NCBI GenBank assembly: GCA_963573305.1
Contig: OY754329.1
Location: forward strand, 144,781,266 to 144,845,265
Length of the DNA stretch: 64,000 bases
Source: Pyrrhosoma nymphula
Lineage: Eukaryota > Arthropoda > Insecta > Odonata > Coenagrionidae
Reading direction: 5' to 3'
The notes below the pieces were generated by a model. The model was not told the DNA's origin and searched no databases. It was given only the letters and a program-made list of their open reading frames with translations. Position 1 is the stretch's first letter. Every line of letters begins with the position of its first letter. Below are positions 1 through 10,199 of the stretch, piece by piece. The position numbers and the translations under genes are program-made.

Positions 1-2185
1 TATATGGTACAGGGAACGCCAGAATGGAAAGGAAGGAACATTCAACGAATTATCTGTCTGCGTACGCCATTATTTATTCTCCCATACCCGTCACCCACTT
101 ATGCTCAAGCCAATTACTACGGTCACTACTCTAAGATAACCCTCTTTGCCTCCATCCCACTTTTATAGAATTGTAACGGGCAATAGGTTTGTTTCTGTCT
201 ACGTAACTTCTACACGAGTTCACGACCACTGATTCAATAGCGGCCAAAGTATAACAGGATAAAACTAGAGAGATGTTACACCAGTTTATGAAAAAGTTGA
301 TTCCGTTTTCGGATGAAGTTAAAGTATAGAAATATTCTTTGAAAATCATGTTGTTATGCTAAAATCCAAAAAGTGTAATATCTCCCTATTTTTTTTTAGG
401 GAAATCAAGAACATTTTACCTGAAAAAAGAATGTTTTGCACTTAACTCGAAAAACAAGGTAAAACACTCTGATTATGCACTAATCAAAATAAGTGCTTAA
501 AAATAAAATTCAGTGTTATCGGAGAAATACCAAGAGTAGGTATTAAAAGTGTGTGGGAGAATAAAGTAAATAATTATCAAGTAAAAGTCACTTGTTTAGC
601 AAACTTACAAGAAATACATACCAACTTGAATGGGAGACATCCAAACGAAAGGGTAGATCGCACAAAGTTTGTCGAATTTTGGTCTCCGGAATTCATTAAT
701 ATGTACTAGTCGGTGCCTCAGGCAGGCACACAAGGTGCGTACGCATTATTCTGTATACCATGGAATTGCAATTTCTTACAGACAAGCTGGAAAGACAATA
801 GAATTTAGTGAAAAGAATAACTAGCGTTATTTCAATCTTAAAAATTGATGAAGGGACTACTTATAGGAGAACATTTCTGGAAAATGGCTTCCAGAGGTGT
901 ACATAGCATTCGATATTGTGCGCAGTAGTAGTGTCATGCATGATATTCGCAGTGAATGCTGAGAACTTAAATCGCCGTGTTTAAATGTATTAGTGTAGAT
1001 ACAGTGAACTCCGGTAAACTAGTGCAGCCTAGACACTGTTGTTATGGATATTAATTTTTTAATGAACCGGTTCTGGTTATCTTACAATTAAAGGCGTGTG
1101 CGTGTGATTTCATCGCCAGCAAAGAAAGCGGAGATGTGTTAAAAATAAAAAAATAAATTTCACCGAGGTCAATGACTATTTTATGCTCCATGCAAGATAT
1201 GAATCAATACTTTCATAGGAATGACAGCCCAGCTATTGCAAGTGATAGGTACCTTCATACGTCTGGGAGAATGCTGTTGAATCGCCAATTTCTCATGTTA
1301 TTTCTCCTAGTCACTCCCTTCAAAATACTCCTATTTTAAAGACATTTTGTGTGTTTTTAAGGTCAAGTTCTCAATCTATAAAATAATACTTTGCTGATAG
1401 CCAAACCATTTAAAGTTAATACTACATGGCTAGTACAACAATTAGGTCAAGTGATGCTACAGTGACGCTGTCTTTATATGAGACATTAATTATATCATTA
1501 TTATTCAATTCCTAAGAAGGATTTTAGTTTAACCTCTTTGGCACCTCGTTTAACGAGGGAACTGAAAAATATGGAAGCAAATTGAGCAGGTATGATGAGA
1601 TTGATGTATTATTAGGTGTATTTTTAGATTAGATACATTAAGTGTAAAAAATTAGCTTAACAATGACGAGGTTTCGAGTGGTTCAACATCCAAATCGCGA
1701 GAGCAAATTTTCTGAAATGTCGACATGGAGACATCGCTACAACAGCATTTTTGCAATTTGGTACTTTCTAATACTTTGTTATTAGCTCAACACCAGCCCA
1801 AAAATTCAAATGATAAGTGAGTGGTGTTTTGATGGCCAAAATCCACCTTCCTCCAAGCTTATGCCGCGAAACTTAGGCGTAAAAAGCGAACACAAAACTT
1901 AATTTCTCCCTTAAGAGAAAAATTACCATCACACAACTTGAAGGACAGATAGCTATGATATTTAGCTACCAAATATTAAAAAATAGCTAATTGAAGGGGT
2001 ACATTTTTGCAGAGAAACGAGTTAGAAGTTTTCAAAATAAAAATTGATGCTATAAATTGCAACATTTTTAGCTAATTTTCATCAATCATAATTTTGTCAT
2101 CAATAGTAATCGCATTTGTGCTGTGGCATAAGAATAATGTTTCCGAAGGTATCGAGGACAACTCAAACATACACTAAAGATGGTG
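1..2185. other. Intergenic AT-rich DNA, nothing recognised
   Basis: No reading frame over about 70 codons resembles a known protein, and I see no splice-bounded coding block, tRNA or terminal-repeat pair. Short ORFs here look like chance open frames. The stretch may hold decayed repeats I cannot recognise. Confidence 0.5.
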
Positions 2186-2208
2186 AAATTCACCATGAAA
2201 AAATAATT

Positions 2209-2275
2209 TGACTCGACCGGGATTCGAACCCGGATCTCTCAATTGCCGATCAGGTGTGTTAGCTAATTACACACC
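2209..2275 (-). repeat. tRNA-derived SINE head (tRNA-like promoter region)
   Basis: Read on the minus strand this has an A-box-like TAGCTAACACACC followed about 30 bases later by the B box GGTTCGAATCC, with the T-stem CCGGG...CCCGG. It lacks a convincing acceptor stem, so it is a tRNA-like SINE head rather than a tRNA gene. The same core and the same flank (GGTGAAATTCACC then a short A-rich run) recur at 4490-4573, showing a repeat family. The SINE body probably extends on both sides, roughly 2180-2330. Confidence 0.7.
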
Positions 2276-2330
2276 AAGGCATATTTCTTCAAGGTGAATT
2301 TCAGCGGGGATTTATACGAACAAGTTGTTC

Positions 2331-3320
2331 TCTTCCCCAGTCTACACCGTAGCACAGGAGAGGTTGATATGAAGCAGTCGCGGACAGTAAACCCAGACAG
2401 GCTGGACCAACAATGTAGTAAAACGGAATAGGCCGAAATCGAAGAGGTCAAGGGTAATGTCAGTCCTTTCTCGGTCGTTTTGACATGTAATTACTCAAAA
2501 GGGAAATTAAGAAACAACCGAGAAAGAATGTCCTACGCTCCGTCGGAAAAAACCTACGTACTAGTGAATATGATGAAAGGTAATCAAATTTACGAAGTTC
2601 AAAAATACATCGAATGCAATAAATCAAGTCTATTTCAATCAAAGTAATTTTATATCAATAAAAAAATTAGGAACATGAGAGAAAAAAACAACCTGTTTTC
2701 GGATGGCACGATGACGAAATTCTGTTTAACATTTCGACCAATAAATCATTTTATTAACTCTGGTTGATATTTCGACAATAAGCGTCTTCCAAGAGAAGTT
2801 ACAAGTTCAAGTCAAGCCGAGGATCAGAACAGATTTTGCTGTAGGGGTTAGCTTGGTTGTCGAAAATTTAAAAGAGCATGTTAAAATCAACACTATTTGT
2901 ATCTTTTTACTACCAGAATAATGGATTGCGTCTTAGTGGGACTTAGTAAGCGGCAGTTTTTCTAATAACAGCGAGTGACATACATTCTAGGAACCTTAGA
3001 TAGCTGATGACTTATTTTCACGGGCGCCTGTTATGATGTAGTTATGAACTGAGTAATAACACTATAGTCAACAAATTTAAACTTTTTTTCTCCATCTGGT
3101 TTGTAAATGGATGGATTTGCCTAATCTTGGGGTGCTGAACCCACTGGTAAAATCAGTTTTTTTCTATCACTTCACGTTTCCTAGATACATAGCAGAATAA
3201 AAAACAGTACTGGCGAACATTGACAGAACTAAAACAAACAAGAAATACATATTCAGAACTTTAGAACTCAATTCTATTTTATATGTATATATGGACATGA
3301 CGACAATAGGTTTAAATTAG
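2331..3320. other. Intergenic DNA without recognised genes
   Basis: No coding similarity seen. Bases about 2755-2830 contain a motif like the 'fold' ends of Penelope-type or other retroelements (ATTTCGACAATAAGCGTCTTCC), but this is too short to assign. Confidence 0.4.
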
Positions 3321-3325
3321 TTCAG

Positions 3326-4505
3326 AACATATTTTCCACTTTAATCTTCCTTGGTATTCGAAAAATGTGACAACTATGCCCTTCTTTTGTTTGCCGTTTC
3401 ATCATTAGACCATGTATACTAGATACTTAAACTAGACCATGTATACATGTATACTTAAATGGTCTAAGGTTTCATCATTCTCCCTAGCAAGACCCTAGCA
3501 GTAGTCGCCCATCACCGAAGGGTTCCAGTGACCTTGATAACGATGTTCCATCGTACGGATGTCTTGGTGAAAGCGTTCACCCTGCTCATCGCAGATGGCT
3601 CCCAAATTATCCCGAAAGCAATCAAGGTGGGAATGTAAAAAGTGAATTTTAAGCGACATTCTATACCCCATGTTCTTCTAGCTGTCTAACAGATCATTCA
3701 TAATGGAAACATAGTTATCATCTCTCCTGTTGCCCAAAAAGCCCTTTACAATTGCTTTGAAAGAGGACCAAGCATCTAATTCGATATTTGTGAGTTTGGT
3801 ATCAAAGGTTGGATCTTTCATCAGTTTTCTTATTTGTGGTACAACAAATATACCTTCTTTCAGCTTTGCTTCACTCAATTTAGGAAACTTTTCTTTCAAA
3901 TGAATGAAGGCCCGACATCCTTTATCCGGAGCTTTTACAAAGTTCCTCATCAGGCCCAACTTGAAATGAAGAGGAGGCAAAATGATTTTATCGGGTTCAA
4001 CCGTTGGAGTGTTTTTCACATTTTCCATACTGGAGTCAATAAATAGTCGCTACTCCTGTGTGTTATATTGCACACCTTCAGCTTTCAGCTTCATCATCAG
4101 ACCATTAACATCTCTGAATACTTACATTGAATTCTGCATGTGGAAATATTGAGCGAAGGAAGTACCTCTTGGTTTAAAACAGGAAGATGTCCCGGGAGCT
4201 AGAAGGTTACGTTGTCGCAGTCTCGACCCCATGAGTTCAGCTTGCTGTTTCGAAAGGTTCAGATCGCGAACCAAATCATTTAGTTTCTTTAGATTAAAGA
4301 GTAGAGGCGAAGTATAATGAGATGGAGGGCAGGACTCTTCAACATGTTCAGCATCTTTTGATTCACTTGAAGTTGGGTCTGATACTGTGGCTTGTAAGTT
4401 ACAGACAGGAACAGGCAACCCTTCATCTCGGGGCACAGGCAAATGCACTGAAGACACATGTGGATACTTTATTGTATGCCTAGCCCATACGGTGAAATTC
4501 ACCAC
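3326..4505 (-). pseudogene. Broken ORF of a recurrent arthropod repeat-associated protein family, function unknown
   Basis: Minus-strand coding remains in one family order. An N-terminal block (4122-4505) contains NDLVRDLNLSKQQAELMGSR. A middle block (3678-4028) contains LHFKLGLMRNFVKA and GIFVVPQIRKLMKD. A C-terminal block (about 3490-3677) contains MSLKIHFLHSHLD and GERFHQDI...MEHRYQGHW. From memory, proteins with these blocks occur in many copies in insect and spider genomes without a known function. Between the first and middle blocks roughly 100 codons are missing, so there is an internal deletion near 4029-4121. TAG codons interrupt the frame just after NDLLDS and just after GDYC, where relatives have Tyr and Trp. 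A short local duplication of an ATGGTCTA-type segment lies at 3405-3470. The apparent N-terminal Met at 4505 lies in the neighbouring SINE-like repeat and is not a genuine start. Family membership is confident; transposon status is inference. Confidence 0.7.
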
Positions 4506-4676
4506 GAAAAAATTCTTGACCGGGATTCGAACCCGAATCTCCCAATTGCCGGGCAGGTGTGTTAGTCAGTTACACCCGCTGAAATTCGCCTTAAATTAAG
4601 GTGACTTAGATATGTAACTGGCTAACACACCTGACCGGCAATTGGGAGATCCGGGTTCGAATCCCGGTCAAGAATT
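4488..4676. repeat. Inverted pair of tRNA-like SINE heads
   Basis: Two tRNA-like cores face each other: minus-oriented at 4513-4573 and plus-oriented at 4612-4673. Each has the B box GGTTCGAATCC (one mutated) and the TGGCTAACACACC-type A box. The arms are near-identical over about 60 bases and are separated by about 38 bases, so the region would fold into a long hairpin. The left arm shares its flank with the copy at 2186-2275. Confidence 0.7.
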
Positions 4677-4880
4677 TAATATTTAATATTTTATACTATT
4701 TAATATTTTATTTTATTTAATCCCGAGTGAGAATGACCTGAGAAGGTTGAAACCGGTTGAGTTTTAATAAATACGGTGTGGAATATAACAAAGTTTATTT
4801 TAGTAACTATCATGTCTTCATTCCACGAAGTGAACTCGCCAACCATTGATTTGAGAACAAACGAGACCTAAGGTTGAGGA
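4677..4880. repeat. AT-rich stretch with a retroelement-end-like motif
   Basis: TTTAATATTTTA-type repeats occupy 4677-4720. Bases 4735-4795 read CCTGAGAAGGTTGAAACCGG then an AATAAA-bearing stretch. This form is common at the ends of Penelope-like and related retroelements, but assignment is uncertain. Confidence 0.3.
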
Positions 4881-4889
4881 TAAAACAGG

Positions 4890-6300
4890 TAAGATATTAA
4901 TCGAACAGGAATATATTCAAAATTGGGGGAGAGAAAACGTAAAAGAGCTATATGGCAGCGGTAATATACCTGTGAACTTAGATACATAGGATGAGGGAGC
5001 ACTAGAGAAGGATAACCTCAGACCGGAGATACTCGAGAGCGAATAAGAGAAAGGATTACGAGATATGAAGGCAAGAAAAGGTGTGGGAGGAGATATCATC
5101 CCTTCGGCATCACCATTTCTCAAACTTGTTCGTAGGATCTACGAGTAAGGTATGTCCAGAGGACTTCGTTAAAACAGTCCTGATACCTATCCCGAAGAAG
5201 AGGAAAGTATCAGAATGCCAGGAGTTGGAATATTTTGTCAAATTTCACAAGTGGCAAAAGTTCTACTTAAAATAATTAATATAACGTTGGAGAACAGAAC
5301 AAATTGCCACTTGCATGGGTAAATGGGCGATGACCTGTATGCTTTCACGAAGCGGAAGGCAATTCTAGATGCGTTTGTGGTGATAAGGACACATAGAAAA
5401 TAGATAGAATATAATAAAGGTGTTTTATTTGATTTTTGGATTTAGAAAAGGCGTTTGAGAGAGTAAATTGGAAAAAAAAACTAATGGAAATACTCAGGAA
5501 AATTAGGAATACATTGGCGAGATAAGAAACTCATCCGAAACTTATGCATGGCCCAGAGGGAAAAGGTGAAGGCTGAAGGAGTACCATGGTCGGCAGTTGT
5601 AGGTCACGGGATGAGGCAGGGTTGACCGTTGTTGCCTTTGCTTTTTGACCTTTATGCCAAGGAAATAGTAAGAGAGGCAAGGGAAGAGTTAGATGTGGGA
5701 ATTTAATAAGGGGGCCAACTGATAAAATCGGTGAGATTCGTAGGCGACCCAGGCGTTAGTCGGTCATTGAAGAGATTGCTGGCTTTAGTAGAAGAATCAT
5801 AATATCATTGTGAGAAATACGGACTGAAGATAAATCGTAAGAAAACTAAAGTAAATAGATTTTCCAGGAAAAATGAAGCGAGGCTGGTAATAAAAGTAGG
5901 AGAGCGCTAATTGGATCGAGTAGAACAATTACTTGGGTAGTACGTTGGCAAAGTTAGTAAAAAAAGAGGCTGGTGAAGAGCTTAATACGGAGTGTGGCGT
6001 TGTATGGGGCAGAAACGTGGACCTTGAGAAAGGAAGACGAAAATAGGCTGAAGGTGTTCGAGATGTGGGTGTGGAGGAGGATGAAGAAGGTGCAGTGGAC
6101 GGAAAGGAAGACAAACGAGGAAGTGCTTGACATTGTTGGTAAAGAAAGGAAACTTCTGGATGAGAGTAGGAGGAGGCAGAGTTGATGGTTGGAGGAGGTA
6201 ATAAGAGGAGAAGGGTTACTGAAGGCTGTGATAGGGAGAGGATGTTAATGGGCGGGATGAAGGGTAGGACGTATGCAAGAAAAAAAAACATTTTTGGTAG
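4890..6300 (+). pseudogene. RTE-like LINE reverse transcriptase remnant, copy 1
   Basis: Decayed ORF2 of a non-LTR retrotransposon, reading + in shifting frames. Recognisable blocks in order are: a linker before RT (about 5050-5110), VLIPIPKKRKVSECQELE (5189-5242), the DLEKAFERVNW region around the first catalytic Asp (about 5440-5475), the RQG...PLLPLLFDLYA block (about 5613-5660), VKSLIRSVALYGAETWTLRK (about 5970-6035), and the post-RT tail FEMWVWRRM...ERKTNEEVL...ERKLLDE (6058-6170). Many stops and frameshifts are present, and the second catalytic block (YADD equivalent) is not clear. The same order recurs in the copy that follows, in the same orientation. RTE clade is my judgement from the C-terminal tail; other LINE clades are possible. 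Confidence 0.75.
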
Positions 6301-6489
6301 AAAGGGCCCTGCACATTTTAAAATCTAGAGGATTTGGACTCACTTTAATTACACCTACTATTAACTGGTAGATTACTTTAATGAATAAAGAAAGGTGTTA
6401 CTATTCACTCGTAACAGTTTTCTAAAACTGCCCGTTTGTTTAAGGATTGGGTTAATCGAATGCAAAAGAAAACTGATCGAAGTAACCAC

Positions 6490-8080
6490 TCCAGGCTACT
6501 CCAGGACCGCATATACTCGAGAGCGAATAAGAGAAGGGATTACGAGATATGATGGCAAGAAAAGGTGTTGGAGGAGATATCATTCCTTCGGAGCTACTGA
6601 AGAACTTAGGTAATAAAGGAAGAAGATATTTTTGCGATGCCTATCCCAAAAATAAAGAACGTCAGAATGCGAGGAGAATAGAACTACTAGCTTGATACTA
6701 CACGAAACAAAAGTTTTGCTTAGAATAATTATTAAGAGGTCGGAGAGTAGGGCAAATTATTACTTGAAAGATGGCCAGTTTGAATTCCGGAAGGGAAGAG
6801 CGACTCGGGAGGCGATAGTGGCGATGAGAACACTCATAGAAAGAAACAGAGTGTAATCGGTATGTATTTGCTTGCTTTGTGGATTTCGAAAAGGTTTCTG
6901 AATGAGTTAATTGGGGTAACCTTATTGGTGAAAATATGAATAGATTAATGGGATAGAAGACTCTTCCAAAACCTATACATGGCCCAGAGGGCACAGGTTA
7001 GGGTGGCTGACGGTGAATCAAGGTGGGCAGTTGTAGGTCGCGAGGTAAGGCAAGGGTGCTTGTTATTGCCTTTACTTTTTAACTTATACACTGAGGAAAT
7101 GGTAAGAGAGGCATGGGAAGAGTTAGATGCGGGAATCAAAGGATTCTTCTGCATTTTCGGATTTCCACCGCGTAGGTTGTTTTTTAGGACAATAGTTTCG
7201 CCCGTATTCCAACGGGCGTCTTCAGATCGAAGTCTTCAGGTCAACGGGCGAAACTGTTGTCTTAAAAAGCAACCTACGCGGTGGAAACCCGAAATGCAGA
7301 AGAATTCATCGGAACGCCGCGGAAACCTACGATTGAATATCAAAGGAGGCCAGCTGATAAGTCAGTTAGATTCGCGGACAACCTCAGTAGATCATCGAAG
7401 GGATTGCAAGCTCAAGTAGATGCATTAGAAAAGCTGTGCCGGAAATACAGTATTAAGGTAAATCATAAGAAAACTAAAGAAATGAGATTCTCTAGGATAA
7501 AGAAAGCGAGGCTGGTCGTAAGGGTAGGAGGACACAAACTGGAGCGAGTAGAACAATTGGATTACTTGGGTAGTACGCTAGAAGAAAATGGGCATAGTGG
7601 CAAAGACATTAGAAGGAGAATAGCACTAGCGAATGAAGCATTCGGTAATAGAAGGGAGCTGATGATGGGGACTCTGGATAAAGATATAAAGAAGAGGTTG
7701 GTGAAGAGCTTGATATGGAGTGTCGCGTTGTATTGGGAAGAAACGTGGACCTTGAGAAAAAAGGACGAGAATAGGCTACAGGCGTTCGAAATGTGGGTGT
7801 GGAGGAGGATGGTGAAGGTGCGGCAGATGGAAAGGAAGACAAACGAGGAAGTGCTTGGTATGGTTGGTAAGGAAAGGAAACTTCTGGATGAGATTATAAG
7901 GAGACAAAATGATTGAAAGAGATAATAAAGGGCGAAGGGTTCCTTAAAGCCGAGATTGATGTTGGGTAAACGGGGATGAGGGAGAAATACAGCAGGTTTT
8001 TTGGACTGGATAAAAAAGGGTAGGACTACGTTTAGGTGAAGAAAGAAATATAATAGGCAAATAGGGGTCTTCATTTGTAA
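6490..8080 (+). pseudogene. RTE-like LINE reverse transcriptase remnant, copy 2
   Basis: Second head-to-tail copy of the element just upstream. It shares the ESE-RREGITRYDGKK-type linker (about 6515-6560), the FRKGRATREAIVAMRTL block (6780-6835), the MAQRAQVRVADGE/GCLLLPLLFNLYTEEMVREA block (6979-7120) and a long open C-terminal part (7380-7916). That part carries NHKKTKEMRFSR, LDYLGSTLEENG, SVALYWEETWTLRKKDE and FEMWVWRRM...ERKLLDEI. A 195-bp foldback MITE (7144-7338) interrupts it exactly where copy 1 is continuous. It is less decayed in its 3' half than copy 1. It encodes no working enzyme. Confidence 0.78.
7144..7338. mobile_element. Foldback MITE inserted in the RTE-like LINE, 9-bp target duplication
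   Basis: Long inverted arms, about 7144-7206 and 7240-7304, start TTCTTCTGCATTT and share CCACCGCGTAGGTTG and GTTTCGCCCG with only a few mismatches. The insertion is flanked by a 9-bp direct repeat ATCAAAGGA (7135-7143 and 7339-7347). About 34 bases lie between the end of the right arm and the right target copy, so the right end is asymmetric. The uninterrupted copy 1 of the host LINE (around 5700-5725) confirms that this is inserted DNA. Superfamily unknown. Confidence 0.75.
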
Positions 8081-8500
8081 AAATCCAGAGGACTTTTATT
8101 GATTTCCAGTTGAACCTACCCTTGCCAGTGTTTTACTTAAATCAAAAATAATGCTCATTTCAAAATATTTTATTAGCGTACATATCTTCTTCACGTCATC
8201 AAAAATCGACTCATCGACTTTTGTTTCTCTATCGAAATTTTGAATCAGGAGATATGAAAATAAATATAAAAAACGCGAAATTTTTAAGTTTTAAATAACG
8301 AAAAATGCATCTGGCACGTTTTCGTTAAGCATCAGGTATGGGATTCTGGAATAATACAGAATACATTTTTAGGCATACTTACATTCAAAATCTTGATTTG
8401 AAATGTCACTGTAAATGTGAAAAGAGTTACTGAAATGGAGTTCTCTCCCAGCTCTCGTGCGGTGAGGTTCCTTCTCGCGCTCGAGCCGAATACCAAAAAG
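8081..8500. other. AT-rich DNA between LINE copies
   Basis: No coding similarity or repeat boundary seen. The 5' UTR of the following LINE may begin in here. Confidence 0.35.
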
Positions 8501-8504
8501 CGAC

Positions 8505-9873
8505 ATGGTCAACTTCATAGTTTGCCTGCAGGTGGTTAATAGGGAAAAGTCCTCAATACAGTGTGCTTGTTGTTCCAGCATATTCCACGGGGTATGTGTG
8601 AAATTAGAAGCGGCAGATATCGAGTTTATTGTGAAAAATAAATCACCCGAGAATCGAGCGGCAAGCCCAATGGAAAATCATCCACAAGCGGACACTCCAG
8701 CACTGCAGAACATGTTTCAGGAGCTACTTCAGGGCCTACAGTTGCTAAAGGAGGAACAGAAGAAGCTAACATCGGCTATACAAGGTAATAGTGAATTACT
8801 GACGGAGCAATCTGAAAAACTAAGTGAAGCGGTTATAGAACTAAACAAGTTAAAAGCAGAAATAGACGGTATTTTAGAAGAAAATGCAGCTATAAAACGC
8901 TAAGTGTCTGACCTTGAATATGTGCTAAATCAAACGGAGCAAAGGATGTTGCGAAACTCACTTGAAATTCAGGGCATCCCAGTTAAACCGAATGAAGATA
9001 CATACAAGTTAGTCGGTGACATTGGGGCTGCTCTTGGAGTATCAGTGACCGCCGAAGAAATCGACTTTTGCTATAGAGCTCGCTCAAGACCATCAGTTAA
9101 TGAGTCAACTGAGCCACCAAACATAGTGGTCAGGTTTGTGAGGCAGTCAACTAGAGATATGTTTATGCAACGTAAGAGAGTCAAGAGGGAGGTTACAACA
9201 CGTGATATCGGGTGGTCAGAGATACAAGTCAGCACAATATATACCGTATTTCTCCAAATATAAGCCGCATTCAAATGTAAGCCGCACCCCGTTTTTTTGG
9301 GTCTCAAACAGGGAAAAAAGTTAATACGCTAATTTAAGCCGCACCTTTTTTTAGTGCATCCCGTACTACCGACAGTATTAGGAATTAGAATTTTTATCTA
9401 TTTTTACATTACCTATGTAATTGTGACACAATGCTACCTATATTATCCTTTAATATATGAATAAATTGTGCACCAATTTGACCTTTTTCAGCGTTATTTC
9501 TTACTTTCCCCGTGGCTTAGGGGAGTTTAGCTGGCTTCCGCGTGAATCAGAATGGCTGGTTTTCTCAAATCGGTCATTTTTACGATTTTTAAAGATAGTT
9601 CTCTAATTTAAGCCGCACCTCGAATATAAGCCGCACCCCGATTTTGAGACCCCAAAATCGGGAGTAAAAGTGCGGCTTATATTCAGAGAAATACGTTATG
9701 TCAATGAAGCTCTTCCCCATTTTTACAAAAAGATGTTTGCACAAGCACGCACCTTGCGGAAGGAGAAAAAAAAGTACGTTTGGGTGAGGGCAGGGAATGT
9801 CCTGTGTCGTAAAGACGACAAAGAGACAGTTGTAGCTATAACATGCCTAAAGGAGTTAAATAAATTTAAATAG
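8505..9873 (+). pseudogene. LINE copy A ORF1: PHD-like finger, coiled coil and RNA-binding-like region
   Basis: The N-terminal part contains a partial PHD-like Cys/His motif (CACCSSIFHGVCVKL, near 8555-8612). A heptad-like coiled coil follows (about 8690-8900, LLQGLQLLKEEQKKLTSAI...). A TAA at 8901-8903 then separates it from a continuation in the same frame with RNSLEIQGIPVKPNEDTYK, the typical start of the ORF1 C-terminal domain of CR1/jockey-type LINEs. A MITE at about 9243-9696 cuts the frame. The final part (9698-9873) is YVNEALPHFYKKMF ... KYVWVRAGNVLCRKDD, the usual C-terminal signature of these ORF1 proteins, ending at TAG 9871-9873. The protein would be an RNA chaperone of the retrotransposition complex; this copy is dead. 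Confidence 0.75.
9243..9696. mobile_element. Tc1/mariner- or pogo-type MITE inside LINE ORF1
   Basis: Terminal inverted repeats ACCGTATTTCTCCAAATATA (left) and its slightly diverged complement at the right end (TTCAGAGAAATACGT). The interior repeats TAAGCCGCACC-type motifs on both strands (9263, 9343, 9610, 9630). A short TA or TAT target duplication fits the flanks (9240-9243 and 9697-9699), and removal rejoins the two halves of ORF1. There is no transposase frame. The exact superfamily is uncertain because the flank is a TA run. Confidence 0.7.
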
Positions 9874-10199
9874 CAACGACAGATCTCTGACCCCTGGTAT
9901 CCGACACCCCCCCTTGCAAGAGGACAAAATCGTTATTATTTCAAATTGTATTACCTATTTTTAGCCATCACAATTGTAAAAATATCAAATACTTACACAC
10001 TATGATAAGTTTGGTTTCCATAAGAATAAAAGGAAATAAGCCTCTCGTTATCCTAATGGTTCTGAGGAAACAAATGAGTTAATGGTTCCCTATAATGTAT
10101 GTAAACAACACTTTCTTCATGTTGTCAGAACCCCATAGATCTATGTCTATGTTCTCTTTTTTGGGTTTCCTTGGATGATAATTATTTTAAATCGCCTAA

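Noticed and set aside
4612..4673. tRNA gene candidate
   Set aside because: A and B boxes and a T-arm are present, but no convincing acceptor stem, and the same core recurs at 2209 and 4513; it is a SINE head.
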